Shown piece after piece: positions 18,012 through 26,475 of a DNA stretch of 64,000 nt. Each line of letters begins with the position of its first letter. Position 1 is the stretch's first letter. Below the pieces are notes generated by a model. The model was not told the origin of the DNA. It saw only the letters and a program-made list of their open reading frames with translations, and ran no database searches. The stretch is from DYCT01 sp051875715. GTDB taxonomy: Bacteria > Bacteroidota > Bacteroidia > Bacteroidales > Bacteroidaceae. The DNA is taken from NCBI GenBank assembly GCA_051875715.1, contig JBJEHD010000017.1, positions 13,361-77,360 of the forward strand, read 5' to 3'. A program made the translations under genes and the position numbers.

Positions 18012-19172
18012 ATGGGAGAGTTCATGTCGTTTTTAACTCAGAACCTGGCCGACTTCTGGACGTACACCGGCTTTGCCAATGCCACGCCCGGACATATCAT
18101 CATGATTCTGGTCGGCCTGGTGTTCATCTACTTGGCTGTGGCCAAGGAGTTTGAACCGATGCTGCTCATCCCCATCGGATTCGGTATCCTCATCGGCAAC
18201 ATTCCCTTCAACATGGAGGCCGGCCTCAAGGTGGGCATTTATGAAGAGGGTTCCGTGCTGAATATTCTCTATCAGGGTGTGACTTCAGGCTGGTATCCGC
18301 CGCTCATCTTCTTGGGCATCGGTGCCATGACCGACTTCTCGGCCTTGATATCCAACCCCAAACTGATGCTTATCGGTGCTGCTGCGCAGTTCGGTATCTT
18401 TGGTGCCTACATGATAGCCTTGGCCATGGGCTTCGAACCCATGCAGGCCGGTGCCATCGGCATCATTGGTGGGGCTGACGGTCCTACGGCCATCTTCTTG
18501 TCGTCGAAACTGGCACCCAACTTGATGGGCGCAATCGCCGTTTCGGCATATTCGTATATGGCCTTGGTACCGGTTATTCAACCTCCCATCATGCGTCTGC
18601 TCACCACCCGCAAGGAACGCCTCATCCGGATGCGTCCGCCTCGCGTGGTGTCGCACACCGAAAAGGTCATCTTCCCCATTGTCGGTTTGCTGCTTACCTG
18701 CTTCCTGGTTCCGTCCGGCCTGCCTTTGTTGGGTATGCTGTTCTTCGGTAACTTGTTGAAGGAGAGTGGCGTGACTCGCCGATTGGCTGAAACGGCCCGT
18801 GGCCCGCTCATCGACACCATCACAATTCTGTTGGGGCTCACCGTCGGTGTGTCGACGCAGGCCTCCGAGTTCCTCACCTTCGATTCAGTGAAGATTTTCG
18901 CTTTGGGTGCTTTGTCGTTCGTCATTGCAACAACCAGCGGTGTGCTCTTTGTCAAGTTGTTCAACTTAGTATTGAGCAAGGACAATAAGATCAATCCGCT
19001 TATCGGCAACGCCGGAGTGTCCGCTGTGCCTGACTCGGCCCGCATCTCGCAGGTGGTAGGTTTGGAATACGATCCCAGCAACTACCTGCTCATGCATGCC
19101 ATGGGTCCTAACGTGGCCGGTGTCATCGGTTCGGCAGTGGCTGCCGGTATCTTGTTGGGCTTCCTGCTCTAA
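18012..19172 (+). CDS. mmdB: Na+-translocating decarboxylase beta subunit
   Basis: A 386-residue inner-membrane protein that decarboxylates carboxybiotin and exports Na+. It has many hydrophobic helices and the characteristic IGGADGPTAIFLSSKLAP segment, whose Asp corresponds to the essential Na+-coupled Asp of OadB. FLGIGAMTDFSALISNP is the other conserved re-entrant region. Its ATG is one base past the biotin carrier stop. It is the last gene of the operon and is followed by a palindromic array and two hairpins. Confidence 0.95.
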   Translation: MGEFMSFLTQNLADFWTYTGFANATPGHIIMILVGLVFIYLAVAKEFEPMLLIPIGFGILIGNIPFNMEAGLKVGIYEEGSVLNILYQGVTSGWYPPLIFLGIGAMTDFSALISNPKLMLIGAAAQFGIFGAYMIALAMGFEPMQAGAIGIIGGADGPTAIFLSSKLAPNLMGAIAVSAYSYMALVPVIQPPIMRLLTTRKERLIRMRPPRVVSHTEKVIFPIVGLLLTCFLVPSGLPLLGMLFFGNLLKESGVTRRLAETARGPLIDTITILLGLTVGVSTQASEFLTFDSVKIFALGALSFVIATTSGVLFVKLFNLVLSKDNKINPLIGNAGVSAVPDSARISQVVGLEYDPSNYLLMHAMGPNVAGVIGSAVAAGILLGFLL

Positions 19173-19181
19173 CCGTCGTCT

Positions 19182-19264
19182 GCGCGTGTACACGTATCAG
19201 CCTTCACGTGTACACGCATCGGCCTTTACGTGTACACGCATCAGTCTTCGTGTGTACACGCGCG
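19182..19264. repeat. Tandem array of 22-base palindromic units
   Basis: Four direct units of about 22 bases. Each is built on the core CGTGTACACG joined by linkers reading TATCAGCCTT, CATCGGCCTT and CATCAGTCTT. The cores are self-complementary, so the array can fold into several alternative hairpins. It starts 10 bases past the stop of the decarboxylase beta gene. Confidence 0.85.
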
Positions 19265-19275
19265 AAACGAGGTGT

Positions 19276-19311
19276 TTTAAAAGCCATTTAACAGCCTTTG
19301 AATGGCTTTAA
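19276..19311. terminator. Hairpin downstream of the decarboxylase operon
   Basis: AAAGCCATT (19280-19288) pairs with AATGGCTTT (19301-19309), extended by flanking T/A runs. It may be the terminator for the plus-strand operon. Confidence 0.5.
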
Positions 19312-19351
19312 AGATTGTCCCAACTGGGACGAATCAATAAGAACTTAAAAG

Positions 19352-19397
19352 AAAAGCCCCTTGCGCTCCAATATGGAGTCGGCAAGGGGCTTTTTTT
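19352..19397. terminator. Bidirectional terminator between mmdB and metH
   Basis: AAAAGCCCCTTGC pairs with GCAAGGGGCTTTT and is followed by further T residues; an inner CTCCA/TGGAG stem lengthens the hairpin. It fits termination of the minus-strand metH transcript and of read-through from the left. Confidence 0.85.
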
Positions 19398-19412
19398 GAT
19401 GGATGTTGGTCG

Positions 19413-22172
19413 TCAGTCAAACAATCGCAGGGCGTTCTGCCGAGCTTCATCGAGTGTGAGCGAAGCCGAAGGTTGGCGGTTTGCAGCCTTCTGCCGCAGT
19501 GCCTCCTGCTGGTGGCGTATCTCCTGGCCATAGGCCTCGCGTGTGTCCGGATGGAGCAATCGTGCGGCTACGGGGACGATTTGTGAGGCGTCGGACGTGT
19601 AGGCCACCGGTCCATCGTACACGGGTGCGATTTTGAGCGCGGTGTGTAGCGGAGAGGTTGTAGCACCGCCGATGAGCAATGGGATGCGAAGTCCGGCTTG
19701 CTGCATGGCGGAAGCTACGTGCACCATTTCGTCGAGCGAGGGAGTGATGAGTCCGCTGAGGCCGACGGCATCGGCTTGCTCCTCAATGGCACGGCGGACG
19801 ATGACGTCGGCCTGTACCATGACGCCCAGGTCGACGACCTGGAAGTTGTTGCACGAGAGTACGACGCCGACGATGTTTTTGCCAATGTCGTGGACGTCGC
19901 CTTTGACCGTGGCCAGCAGGATTTTTCCTGCTCCCTGTCCGCCTTCTGCCCGTTCGGCTTCAATGAGTGGTTGCAGGATGCCGACGGCCTGTTTCATGGT
20001 GCGGGCAGTTTTTACCACCTGCGGCAGGAACATCTGGCCGGCTCCGAACAACTGCCCTACGCGATTCATTCCGTCCATGAGTGGCCCTTCAATCAAGCGG
20101 ACTGCCTGGCCGTAGCGGGGCAGTGCTTCTGCCAGGTCGGCCTCCAGATAGTCGGCGATGCCTTTTACGAGGGCGTGTTGCAGGCGTTCTTCTACTGTAC
20201 CTTGCCGCCAACAGGGGGCGTCGGTGGTTGTCGTTGCTGTGGCTGTTGAGGCGGATGCTTCCGACCGCAACTTGTCGGCCAGGGCGACCAGACGCTCGGC
20301 GGCATCGGGACGGCGTGCCAGTATCACGTCCTCGATGCAATCGAGGACATCGGCCGGCAGGTCGGTGTAGAGCACACTGGTGGCCGGATTGACGATGCCG
20401 AAGTCCATCCCTTGCCGGATGGCATGATAGAGGAAGACGGCGTGCATGGCTTCGCGCACGTAGTTGTTTCCACGGAAAGAGAAAGAAAGGTTGCTGACTC
20501 CGCCGCTTACGTGTGCGCCGGGCAGGTTTGTCCGAATCCAGTGGGTGGCGCGGAGGAAATCGAGGGCATAGCGGTCGTGTGCTTCGATTCCGGTGGCCAC
20601 GGCCAGCACGTTGGGGTCGAAAATGATGTCGGCCGGGTTGAATCCAACCTGGTCCACCAAGAGGTGGTAGGCGCGTTCGCACACGGCGATGCGTCGTTCG
20701 TATGTGTCGGCTTGTCCTTGTTCGTCAAACGCCATGACAACCAGTGCAGCGCCCATGCGTTTCACCTGGCGTGCACGGGCCAGGAAGGTTTCCTCTCCCT
20801 CTTTGAGCGAGAGTGAATTGACAATCGCCTTTCCTTGGATGCATTGGAGGGCGGCTTCGATGACGGACCAATGGGACGAATCTATCATCAAGGGTACGCG
20901 GGCGATTTCCGGCTCGGAGGCAATGAGGCGGAGGAAGTGTACCATTTCGGCTTGCGTGTCGAGCAAGCCGTCGTCCATGTTGATGTCGATGACCAAGGCT
21001 CCATCGTCCACCTGCCGGCGTGCGATGGCCAAGGCTTCATCGTATTTCTTTTCTTGAATGAGGCGCAGGAATTTGCGCGATCCGGCCACGTTGCAGCGTT
21101 CGCCTACGTTGACGAAACCTACTTCGGGTGTGACAGACAGGCGTTCCAACCCTGCAAGCCATAACTGGGTTGGTGCGGCAGCCGGTTGATGCGGCCGGAA
21201 ACGGGCGGCTTGTTCGGCCATCAGGGCAATGTGTCGCGGTGTGGTGCCACAACATCCGCCCAGGATGTTGACCAGTCCTTCGGCCAGATAGGCTTCCGTT
21301 TCGTGGGCCATTTCCTCGGCCGATTGGTCGTATTGTCCCAGGGCGTTGGGAAGTCCGGCATTGGGGTGTGCACTGATTCGGTAGGGCGCTTGGGCGGCCA
21401 ACAACTCCAAGAATGGTTTCAGTTGGGCTGCACCAAACGAGCAATTGAGTCCGACGGAGAAGAGCGGAGCGTGGGCCACGGAGGCCAGGAAGGCCTCAAG
21501 GGTTTGTCCGGACAGGGTTCGTCCGCCTGTGTCGGACACGGTGACGGAAAGCATCAACGGGACGCGGCGTCCTACGGCCTGCATGGCTTCTTCGGCCGCA
21601 AAGAGGGCGGCTTTTGCGTTGAGCGTGTCGAAGATGGTTTCGATAAGCAGGGCGTCGACCCCGCCTTCCAGCAACCCCTCCATCTGTTCCTGATAGGCCG
21701 AGCGCATGGTGTCGAAGTCCACAGCCCGCATGGCGGGGTTGTTGACGTCGGGCGAAAGCGAGCAGGTCTTGTTGGTCGGGCCGACCGAACCGGCTACGAA
21801 GCGTGGGCGTTCGGGCGTCCGTGCTGTCTGCTCATCGGCCATGCGCCGTGCCAGCCGGGCTCCTTCTTGATTGATGCGGCGCACCAAGTGTGCAGCATCG
21901 TAATCGGATTGGGAGATGGCATTGGCGTTGAATGTGTTGGTCTCTATGATGTCGGCTCCAGCCTCCAGATAGCGGCGATGGATTTCGGAGATGATGTCGG
22001 GGCGCGTCAGACAGAGCAAGTCGTTGTTTCCGAATTGCTGTACGGCTGATGCAGGCAAAACATCGCCCCGAAAATCGGCTTCGCGCAGAGGATAGGTCTG
22101 GATAAGGGTCCCCATGGCTCCATCGAGGATGAGGACGTGTTCCAGGGCGGCTTGCTCCAGTGGGTGTGTCAT
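19413..22172 (-). CDS. metH: Cobalamin-dependent methionine synthase lacking the reactivation domain
   Basis: Transfers a methyl group from 5-methyltetrahydrofolate to homocysteine via B12. Its 919 residues have the first three modules of MetH. These are homocysteine binding (about 1-325, zinc Cys in GLNCSFGA and ILGGCCGTTP), pterin binding (about 345-620, NVGERCNVAGSRKF) and the B12 cap plus B12 domain (about 650-890). The B12 domain contains KGDVHDIGKNI with the cobalt-ligand His and GLSGLITPSL. It ends soon after, so the AdoMet-binding activation domain of the 1227-residue E. coli enzyme is absent. It follows smpB with a 28-base gap. Confidence 0.96.
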   Translation of the reverse strand: MTHPLEQAALEHVLILDGAMGTLIQTYPLREADFRGDVLPASAVQQFGNNDLLCLTRPDIISEIHRRYLEAGADIIETNTFNANAISQSDYDAAHLVRRINQEGARLARRMADEQTARTPERPRFVAGSVGPTNKTCSLSPDVNNPAMRAVDFDTMRSAYQEQMEGLLEGGVDALLIETIFDTLNAKAALFAAEEAMQAVGRRVPLMLSVTVSDTGGRTLSGQTLEAFLASVAHAPLFSVGLNCSFGAAQLKPFLELLAAQAPYRISAHPNAGLPNALGQYDQSAEEMAHETEAYLAEGLVNILGGCCGTTPRHIALMAEQAARFRPHQPAAAPTQLWLAGLERLSVTPEVGFVNVGERCNVAGSRKFLRLIQEKKYDEALAIARRQVDDGALVIDINMDDGLLDTQAEMVHFLRLIASEPEIARVPLMIDSSHWSVIEAALQCIQGKAIVNSLSLKEGEETFLARARQVKRMGAALVVMAFDEQGQADTYERRIAVCERAYHLLVDQVGFNPADIIFDPNVLAVATGIEAHDRYALDFLRATHWIRTNLPGAHVSGGVSNLSFSFRGNNYVREAMHAVFLYHAIRQGMDFGIVNPATSVLYTDLPADVLDCIEDVILARRPDAAERLVALADKLRSEASASTATATTTTDAPCWRQGTVEERLQHALVKGIADYLEADLAEALPRYGQAVRLIEGPLMDGMNRVGQLFGAGQMFLPQVVKTARTMKQAVGILQPLIEAERAEGGQGAGKILLATVKGDVHDIGKNIVGVVLSCNNFQVVDLGVMVQADVIVRRAIEEQADAVGLSGLITPSLDEMVHVASAMQQAGLRIPLLIGGATTSPLHTALKIAPVYDGPVAYTSDASQIVPVAARLLHPDTREAYGQEIRHQQEALRQKAANRQPSASLTLDEARQNALRLFD

Positions 22173-22200
22173 GATGCAGTCGGACTGTGGTAAGGGGGGA

Positions 22201-22653
22201 TTAGCGTTTGAACATCCGGTCCATCTCTCGACGGTCGGCTTTCTCTTTCAATGATTCTCGTTTGTCGAATTCTTTCTTTCCTTTGGCCAGCGCGACGACC
22301 AGTTTGGCCAGTCCACGTTCGTTGATAAAGAGGCGTACGGGGACGATGGTGAATCCGCTGGCTTGTACGCCCCGTTCCAGTTTGGCCAGTTCCTTTCGGG
22401 TGAGCAGGAGTTTGCGGTCGCGACGGGCGGCGTGGTTGTTGTACGAACCATAGAAATATTCGGCAATGTGCATGTTTTTCACCCAAAGTTCACCTTGGTT
22501 GAAGAAACAGAACGTATCGGTCAGGCCGGCTTTGCCCAGACGGATGGATTTGATTTCCGTTCCGGTCAGGACAATGCCGGCGGTATAGGTGTCGATGAAC
22601 TCGTAGTCGAACGAAGCCCGTTTGTTTTTGATGTTGATAGGCGTCAGTTTCAT
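22201..22653 (-). CDS. smpB: SsrA-binding protein SmpB
   Basis: A 150-residue tmRNA partner in trans-translation. The conserved OB-fold blocks are visible: [34 protein letters not shown] and [13 protein letters not shown]. The basic C-terminal tail [20 protein letters not shown] occupies the mRNA channel in the ribosome. It lies between the Yip1-like gene (3-base gap) and metH. No tmRNA gene was found in the window. Confidence 0.97.
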   Translation of the reverse strand: MKLTPINIKNKRASFDYEFIDTYTAGIVLTGTEIKSIRLGKAGLTDTFCFFNQGELWVKNMHIAEYFYGSYNNHAARRDRKLLLTRKELAKLERGVQASGFTIVPVRLFINERGLAKLVVALAKGKKEFDKRESLKEKADRREMDRMFKR

Positions 22654-22656
22654 GGG

Positions 22657-23235
22657 TCAGTTCAAAAGGGTGGTCATGTGGTTGAATATCCAGCCGATGA
22701 AGGCAGGGCATGCCAATAGCAGCAGCGAGGCTGCGAGCGTGAAAGGCATCTGCTGTTTCTCGTCCAGGTGGAGGAGTGCCTGTACACCTTCCCATACGAT
22801 GTAGATGGTGTAGAACTGGAAAATCCACGACAAGAGGGCGAATTCGGGCAGGAGGGCGGTGGCGAAGTGCAACACAAAGGTCACCACGAGCGCGTATCCG
22901 GCCAATTGCTGCATGAGAGGCTGGTTGTCCGGCTGGCTGAAAAAACGCGTGGCCAGTTGGTTGAGGCCGTAGGCTGCCAGGAAATACCCGCCGAAGAGCG
23001 ATACGCACTGGGCGCAGCAGGTGGTCATGGCCCGCTGAAACACGAGGTATCCGCTGGCTCCTCCGCTTCCCTCCATGAGTGTACCCAGGAAAACGGCCAG
23101 TCCGCAGAACCCGATAAGGGGATAGACAAACGCCGGCATCACCGTGCGCTTGTCTTCCGTCAGGATGTCTTGCCATTCCTTGCCTGGGGCGGATAGCAGA
23201 CGAAGTATGCGTTGGAAAAGGGCTTTGTAGTTCAA
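22657..23235 (-). CDS. Yip1-family multi-pass membrane protein
   Basis: A 192-residue inner-membrane protein with about five hydrophobic segments (for example VMPAFVYPLIGFCGLAVFLG and LAGYALVVTFVLHFATALL). The N-terminus LFQRILRLLSAPGKEWQDI is the usual start of bacterial Yip1-domain proteins. The function of the family in bacteria is not known. It lies 6 bases after the NigD-like gene and 3 bases before smpB, so it is part of that operon. Confidence 0.75.
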   Translation of the reverse strand: MNYKALFQRILRLLSAPGKEWQDILTEDKRTVMPAFVYPLIGFCGLAVFLGTLMEGSGGASGYLVFQRAMTTCCAQCVSLFGGYFLAAYGLNQLATRFFSQPDNQPLMQQLAGYALVVTFVLHFATALLPEFALLSWIFQFYTIYIVWEGVQALLHLDEKQQMPFTLAASLLLLACPAFIGWIFNHMTTLLN

Positions 23236-23241
23236 AACGGT

Positions 23242-23955
23242 TTATTCAAATTTATATTTCGTATACTGATAGCGGGTCTCTGTGCCGTTGTAGACTCCCA
23301 CCGTGCCCGATACGGCAATGACGATGGAGTCGCGTACGGGTTGGATGCCCTCTGCGGCCAATTCGTTGGCTTCCGGCAGGCGGAAACTGTTGAGGCACTT
23401 GTAGGCGGTATAGTTCTTCTTGGAACGGTCCAGGTTCTGGTTGACGTGCAGGTAGAGTGTGTCGCCGCAGATGCGTTCCTTCACCATGTCGATGTAGACA
23501 CGGTCGGACACATAGGCTCCTACCACCGTGTTGACGTATCCTCCGAAAGCCCAGATGTTGGGGAACTCAGACAGCGAGTCGTTCGCCAGCGTGTCCAGCC
23601 GTTGGCAGAAATCTTTCGTGGCGATGGCAAACGAGTTCCCGTAATTCACCAGGTCGATGTGGAATTCGGTTGTTCCTTCCGTGAAACTCTGCCCGTCCTG
23701 ATAGGTGAACTCCAAAAAGGCGCGTTCTACGTTGGTCAGTCCGCCCAGTTCCTTTACGGAGGTGGCCGAAGGGATGAACTTGTAGCCGGTCATGTCTTGT
23801 ATCAGCACGATGCCAGACGACGTAGTGGGTGTCTTCCGAACCGTGAAATAACTGTATGAACGAGGTTTGTATTCATCGCCTTTTAGGCACGACGACAATC
23901 CGGCTCCAATCAGAAGGATAACCGGGAGGAAAGGAATCAGTTTTTTCAGTTTCAT
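23242..23955 (-). CDS. NigD-like exported lipoprotein
   Basis: A 237-residue lipoprotein with signal peptide and lipobox LSSCLKGDEY (Cys near 23). The body is beta-rich. Overall length and C-terminal pattern resemble the NigD-like family of Bacteroidota, but no decisive motif is available and this name is tentative. It is the first gene of the operon that continues with the Yip1-like gene, smpB and metH, and has a perfect -7 box about 35 bases upstream. Confidence 0.5.
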   Translation of the reverse strand: MKLKKLIPFLPVILLIGAGLSSCLKGDEYKPRSYSYFTVRKTPTTSSGIVLIQDMTGYKFIPSATSVKELGGLTNVERAFLEFTYQDGQSFTEGTTEFHIDLVNYGNSFAIATKDFCQRLDTLANDSLSEFPNIWAFGGYVNTVVGAYVSDRVYIDMVKERICGDTLYLHVNQNLDRSKKNYTAYKCLNSFRLPEANELAAEGIQPVRDSIVIAVSGTVGVYNGTETRYQYTKYKFE

Positions 23956-23990
23956 TCTTTGATGCTTTGTTTTAGAGGTTTATAGGTTTG

Positions 23991-23998
23991 CAAAAATA
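23991..23998 (-). promoter_or_regulatory. -7 box of the NigD-like/Yip1/smpB/metH operon
   Basis: TATTTTTG on the minus strand matches TAnnTTTG. It directly adjoins the terminator of the upstream panCD unit, leaving a compact terminator-promoter junction. Confidence 0.5.
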
Positions 23999-24039
23999 TA
24001 AAAAGGGAAGAAGGTTCATGCCTTTCTTCCCTCCTTTTT
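23998..24039 (-). terminator. Terminator of the panCD operon
   Basis: On the minus strand, GGGAAGAAAGG and CCTTCTTCCC form a stem with a 6-base loop, followed by a T-rich tract. It lies about 240 bases beyond the panD stop. Confidence 0.6.
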
Positions 24040-24280
24040 GACATATTTAACCCAAATCGGCCTTCAAATCGCCCATACGTTTTCTCTTGTCTTCGGAGGG
24101 GAAGGCTTTCCGGCCTGTTTCCCGCCTCTTTCCGTGCCATCTTGCTTTCCGCTTCATCTCGACGGATAAACCCCAAGGTCCATTGCCCGAGAGGGAGAAA
24201 TCGTATGCTTTACACCTTATTATATAGGGCGTTTCCTGTATGCCTTTTGCCGTGTCCGGCTGTATGGGGCGGAATGAGGG
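24040..24280. other. Intergenic stretch without recognisable gene
   Basis: Between the panD stop and the hairpin at 23998-24039 nothing recognisable was seen. A 74-codon frame on the minus strand here has no family resemblance and runs over the terminator, so it was not annotated. Confidence 0.6.
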
Positions 24281-24634
24281 TCAGCGGGGAAGGCTGTTGG
24301 TGGTCGAGTCGGGGAATACCACCGACGGGCGGAACTCCCGTGCTTCGTTTTGGTCCATCCAGGCATAGGCCATGATGATGACGATGTCGTCCACCTGCAC
24401 TTTGCGTGCCGCCGCTCCGTTCAGGCAGATGCACCCCGACCCTCTTTCGCCGCGGATGACGTAGGTCTCGAACCGCTCCCCGTTGTTGTTGTCCACGATG
24501 TGCACTTTCTCTCCTGCAATCAAGCCGGCTGCGTCCATCAGGTCTTCGTCGATGGTGATGCTGCCCATGTAGTGCAGGTTGGCTTCCGTCACCCGCACGC
24601 AATGCAATTTCGATTTGAGTACTTCAATCATCAT
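24281..24634 (-). CDS. panD: Aspartate 1-decarboxylase
   Basis: A 117-residue pyruvoyl enzyme that makes beta-alanine from aspartate for pantothenate. The self-processing site Gly-Ser is visible in [17 protein letters not shown] near residue 25; the new N-terminal Ser becomes the pyruvoyl group. [17 protein letters not shown] and [11 protein letters not shown] are the other conserved blocks. It lies 37 bases after panC, the next enzyme of the pathway. Confidence 0.97.
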   Translation of the reverse strand: MMIEVLKSKLHCVRVTEANLHYMGSITIDEDLMDAAGLIAGEKVHIVDNNNGERFETYVIRGERGSGCICLNGAAARKVQVDDIVIIMAYAWMDQNEAREFRPSVVFPDSTTNSLPR

Positions 24635-24671
24635 ACGGTTGCTCTCCTTATACTTTTGGTGGTGAGGGGGG

Positions 24672-25523
24672 TTATAGGTTCTCTTTATACTTGATGTTGT
24701 CGATGAGGCGTACGGGGCCGCAGAAGACGGTGATGCAGCCGACGGCGTAGTCCGTTTCGGCCCAGTCGGCGATGGGTTGCAGGGTGCGTCCGTCCACGAT
24801 TTCGAAATACTCCAGCTGCAGGCCTTCCGTGTCGGCGATGCGTTGTTCCACCCAGGCGCGTGTGTCGGCCACGTTGTGGTCGGCGGCGTACGTGCGGCTT
24901 TCGAACAAGGTGCGCGATATGGCGAGGGCCGTTTGGCGTTCAGCCTCGTTCAGGCGAGCGTTCCGGCTGCTCAAGGCCAGTCCGTCTGGCTCGCGTACAA
25001 TGGGGCAACCCACAATCTGCAGGGGCAATTGCAGTTGGCGTACCATTTCGCGGATGATGGCCAGTTGCTGGAAATCCTTCTCTCCGAAATAGGCCCGGTG
25101 CGGTCCGACGGCTTCGAAAAGTTTGCTGACAATCTGTGCCACGCCGTTGAAGTGGCCCGGCCGATAGCGTCCTTCCATTACCGTGTCGAGCGGGGCGAAG
25201 GAGAAGACGCGCGTATCCGGTTCGGGATACATTTCCTCGACCGCCGGGGCGAATACGTAGGTCGCTCCCACGTGTTCGAGCAGGGCATAATCGGCCTCGG
25301 GCGTACGGGGATAGAGTTCGAGGTCTGTCTTATCGTTGAATTGAGTCGGATTGACGAAGATGCTGACGACGGTGATGTCGTTTTCGGCTACGCAACGCTG
25401 CACCAGCGACGCATGGCCGGCATGCAATGCTCCCATCGTAGGAACGAGCCCCACATGCTTCCCTTCAGCCTTGGGGGCGGCAAGAACTTCTTGCAAGTCC
25501 TTGATAGTCTGTATGATTTTCAT
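24672..25523 (-). CDS. panC: Pantothenate synthetase
   Basis: A 283-residue ATP-dependent ligase that joins pantoate and beta-alanine. It has the nucleotidyl-transferase signature [15 protein letters not shown] near 28, [10 protein letters not shown] near 57, [16 protein letters not shown] near 150 and the ATP-binding [10 protein letters not shown] near 185. It is the first gene of a two-gene operon with panD, transcribed away from the GT5 gene. Confidence 0.97.
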   Translation of the reverse strand: MKIIQTIKDLQEVLAAPKAEGKHVGLVPTMGALHAGHASLVQRCVAENDITVVSIFVNPTQFNDKTDLELYPRTPEADYALLEHVGATYVFAPAVEEMYPEPDTRVFSFAPLDTVMEGRYRPGHFNGVAQIVSKLFEAVGPHRAYFGEKDFQQLAIIREMVRQLQLPLQIVGCPIVREPDGLALSSRNARLNEAERQTALAISRTLFESRTYAADHNVADTRAWVEQRIADTEGLQLEYFEIVDGRTLQPIADWAETDYAVGCITVFCGPVRLIDNIKYKENL

Positions 25524-25555
25524 TTCTTGCTATTGGTTTTACCAAAAAAACGGTG

Positions 25556-25563
25556 CAAAATAA
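25556..25563 (-). promoter_or_regulatory. Probable -7 box of panCD
   Basis: TTATTTTG on the minus strand has one mismatch to TAnnTTTG and lies about 33 bases before the panC ATG. Confidence 0.35.
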
Positions 25564-25606
25564 GTCATTATTTGCCACATAAAGAAAAAAATCCGGCAAT
25601 TTTCCC

Positions 25607-25614
25607 TATCTTTG
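25607..25614 (+). promoter_or_regulatory. -7 box of the GT5-domain gene
   Basis: TATCTTTG is a perfect TAnnTTTG box 25 bases before the ATG at 25639. The -33 position has no TTTG. Confidence 0.5.
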
Positions 25615-25638
25615 CCCGATATTTCTAAGCAACAGAAA

Positions 25639-26460
25639 ATGAAGGTGAACAAGGTATTATTTATTACACAGGAAATGACCCCTTACGTGGGCGAGACGGA
25701 AATGTCGCTGGTGGGACGGCAGTTGCCACAGGCCATTCAGGAAGAAGGACGGGAAATCCGAACCTTCATGCCCAAGTGGGGCAACATCAACGAACGTAGA
25801 AATCAGTTGCACGAGGTGATTCGCCTATCGGGAATGAACCTGATCATCGACGACACCGACCATCCGCTCATCATCAAGGTGGCCTCCATCCAGTCGGCCC
25901 GCATGCAGGTGTATTTCATCGACAACGATGATTTCTTCCAGAACCGCCTGCAGAAGTGCGACGAGAACGGCGAGGAATATGCCGACAATGCAAGCCGGGC
26001 CGTGTTCTATGCGCGCGGCGTACTTGAAACGGTGAAGAAACTGCGTTGGTGTCCTGATGTGATTCATTGTCATGGATGGATGGCGGCACTGGCTCCGTTG
26101 TACATCAAGCGGGCGTATGCCGACGAACCTTCGTTCCGCGATGCCAAAGTCGTGTTCTCGGTCTATGCCGACGAACTGCAAAAGAACCTTCCGGAGGACT
26201 TCGCTTCGCAATTGATGCTGAAGGGCGTGACGGCGGCCGACGTAGCCGGTTTGTCTGGTCAGTCCACGTATGTCGATTTGATGAAATTGGCGCTTACCTA
26301 TTCCGATGGTGTGATTCAAAACAGTCCGGAGGTGAATTCCGAGGTGATGGCCTTTGCCCGCGAACGCGGCCTGCCCGTGCTCGACTATCAGGGGGCTGAA
26401 GGCTACGCACATGCCTTCAATGAGTTTTATGACTTGGTGGGCGAAAGCGCCACGAAATAA
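25639..26460 (+). CDS. Glycogen/starch synthase N-terminal (GT5) domain protein
   Basis: A 273-residue protein matching only the N-terminal Rossmann half of ADP-glucose-type glycogen synthase. It contains VLFITQEMTPYVGETEMS, MPKWGNINERRN, DVIHCHGWMAALAP and a late VIQNSPEVNSEV. The C-terminal half that holds the nucleotide-sugar site is absent, and no second part follows: the next gene is an unrelated lipoprotein. It is the full length of its own frame, so it is probably not a recent truncation. The start at 25639 follows a good -7 box. Whether it is catalytic alone is doubtful. Confidence 0.82.
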   Translation: MKVNKVLFITQEMTPYVGETEMSLVGRQLPQAIQEEGREIRTFMPKWGNINERRNQLHEVIRLSGMNLIIDDTDHPLIIKVASIQSARMQVYFIDNDDFFQNRLQKCDENGEEYADNASRAVFYARGVLETVKKLRWCPDVIHCHGWMAALAPLYIKRAYADEPSFRDAKVVFSVYADELQKNLPEDFASQLMLKGVTAADVAGLSGQSTYVDLMKLALTYSDGVIQNSPEVNSEVMAFARERGLPVLDYQGAEGYAHAFNEFYDLVGESATK

Positions 26461-26475
26461 ATCCGTTTGAAAAAG

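Noticed and set aside
19182..19264. CRISPR array
   Set aside because: Repeats are about 22 bases and directly adjacent with 10-base linkers that are themselves repeated. There are no unique spacers and no cas genes.
23952..24176. 74-codon minus-strand hypothetical gene
   Set aside because: Runs through the panCD terminator and the promoter of the next operon and has no recognisable feature.
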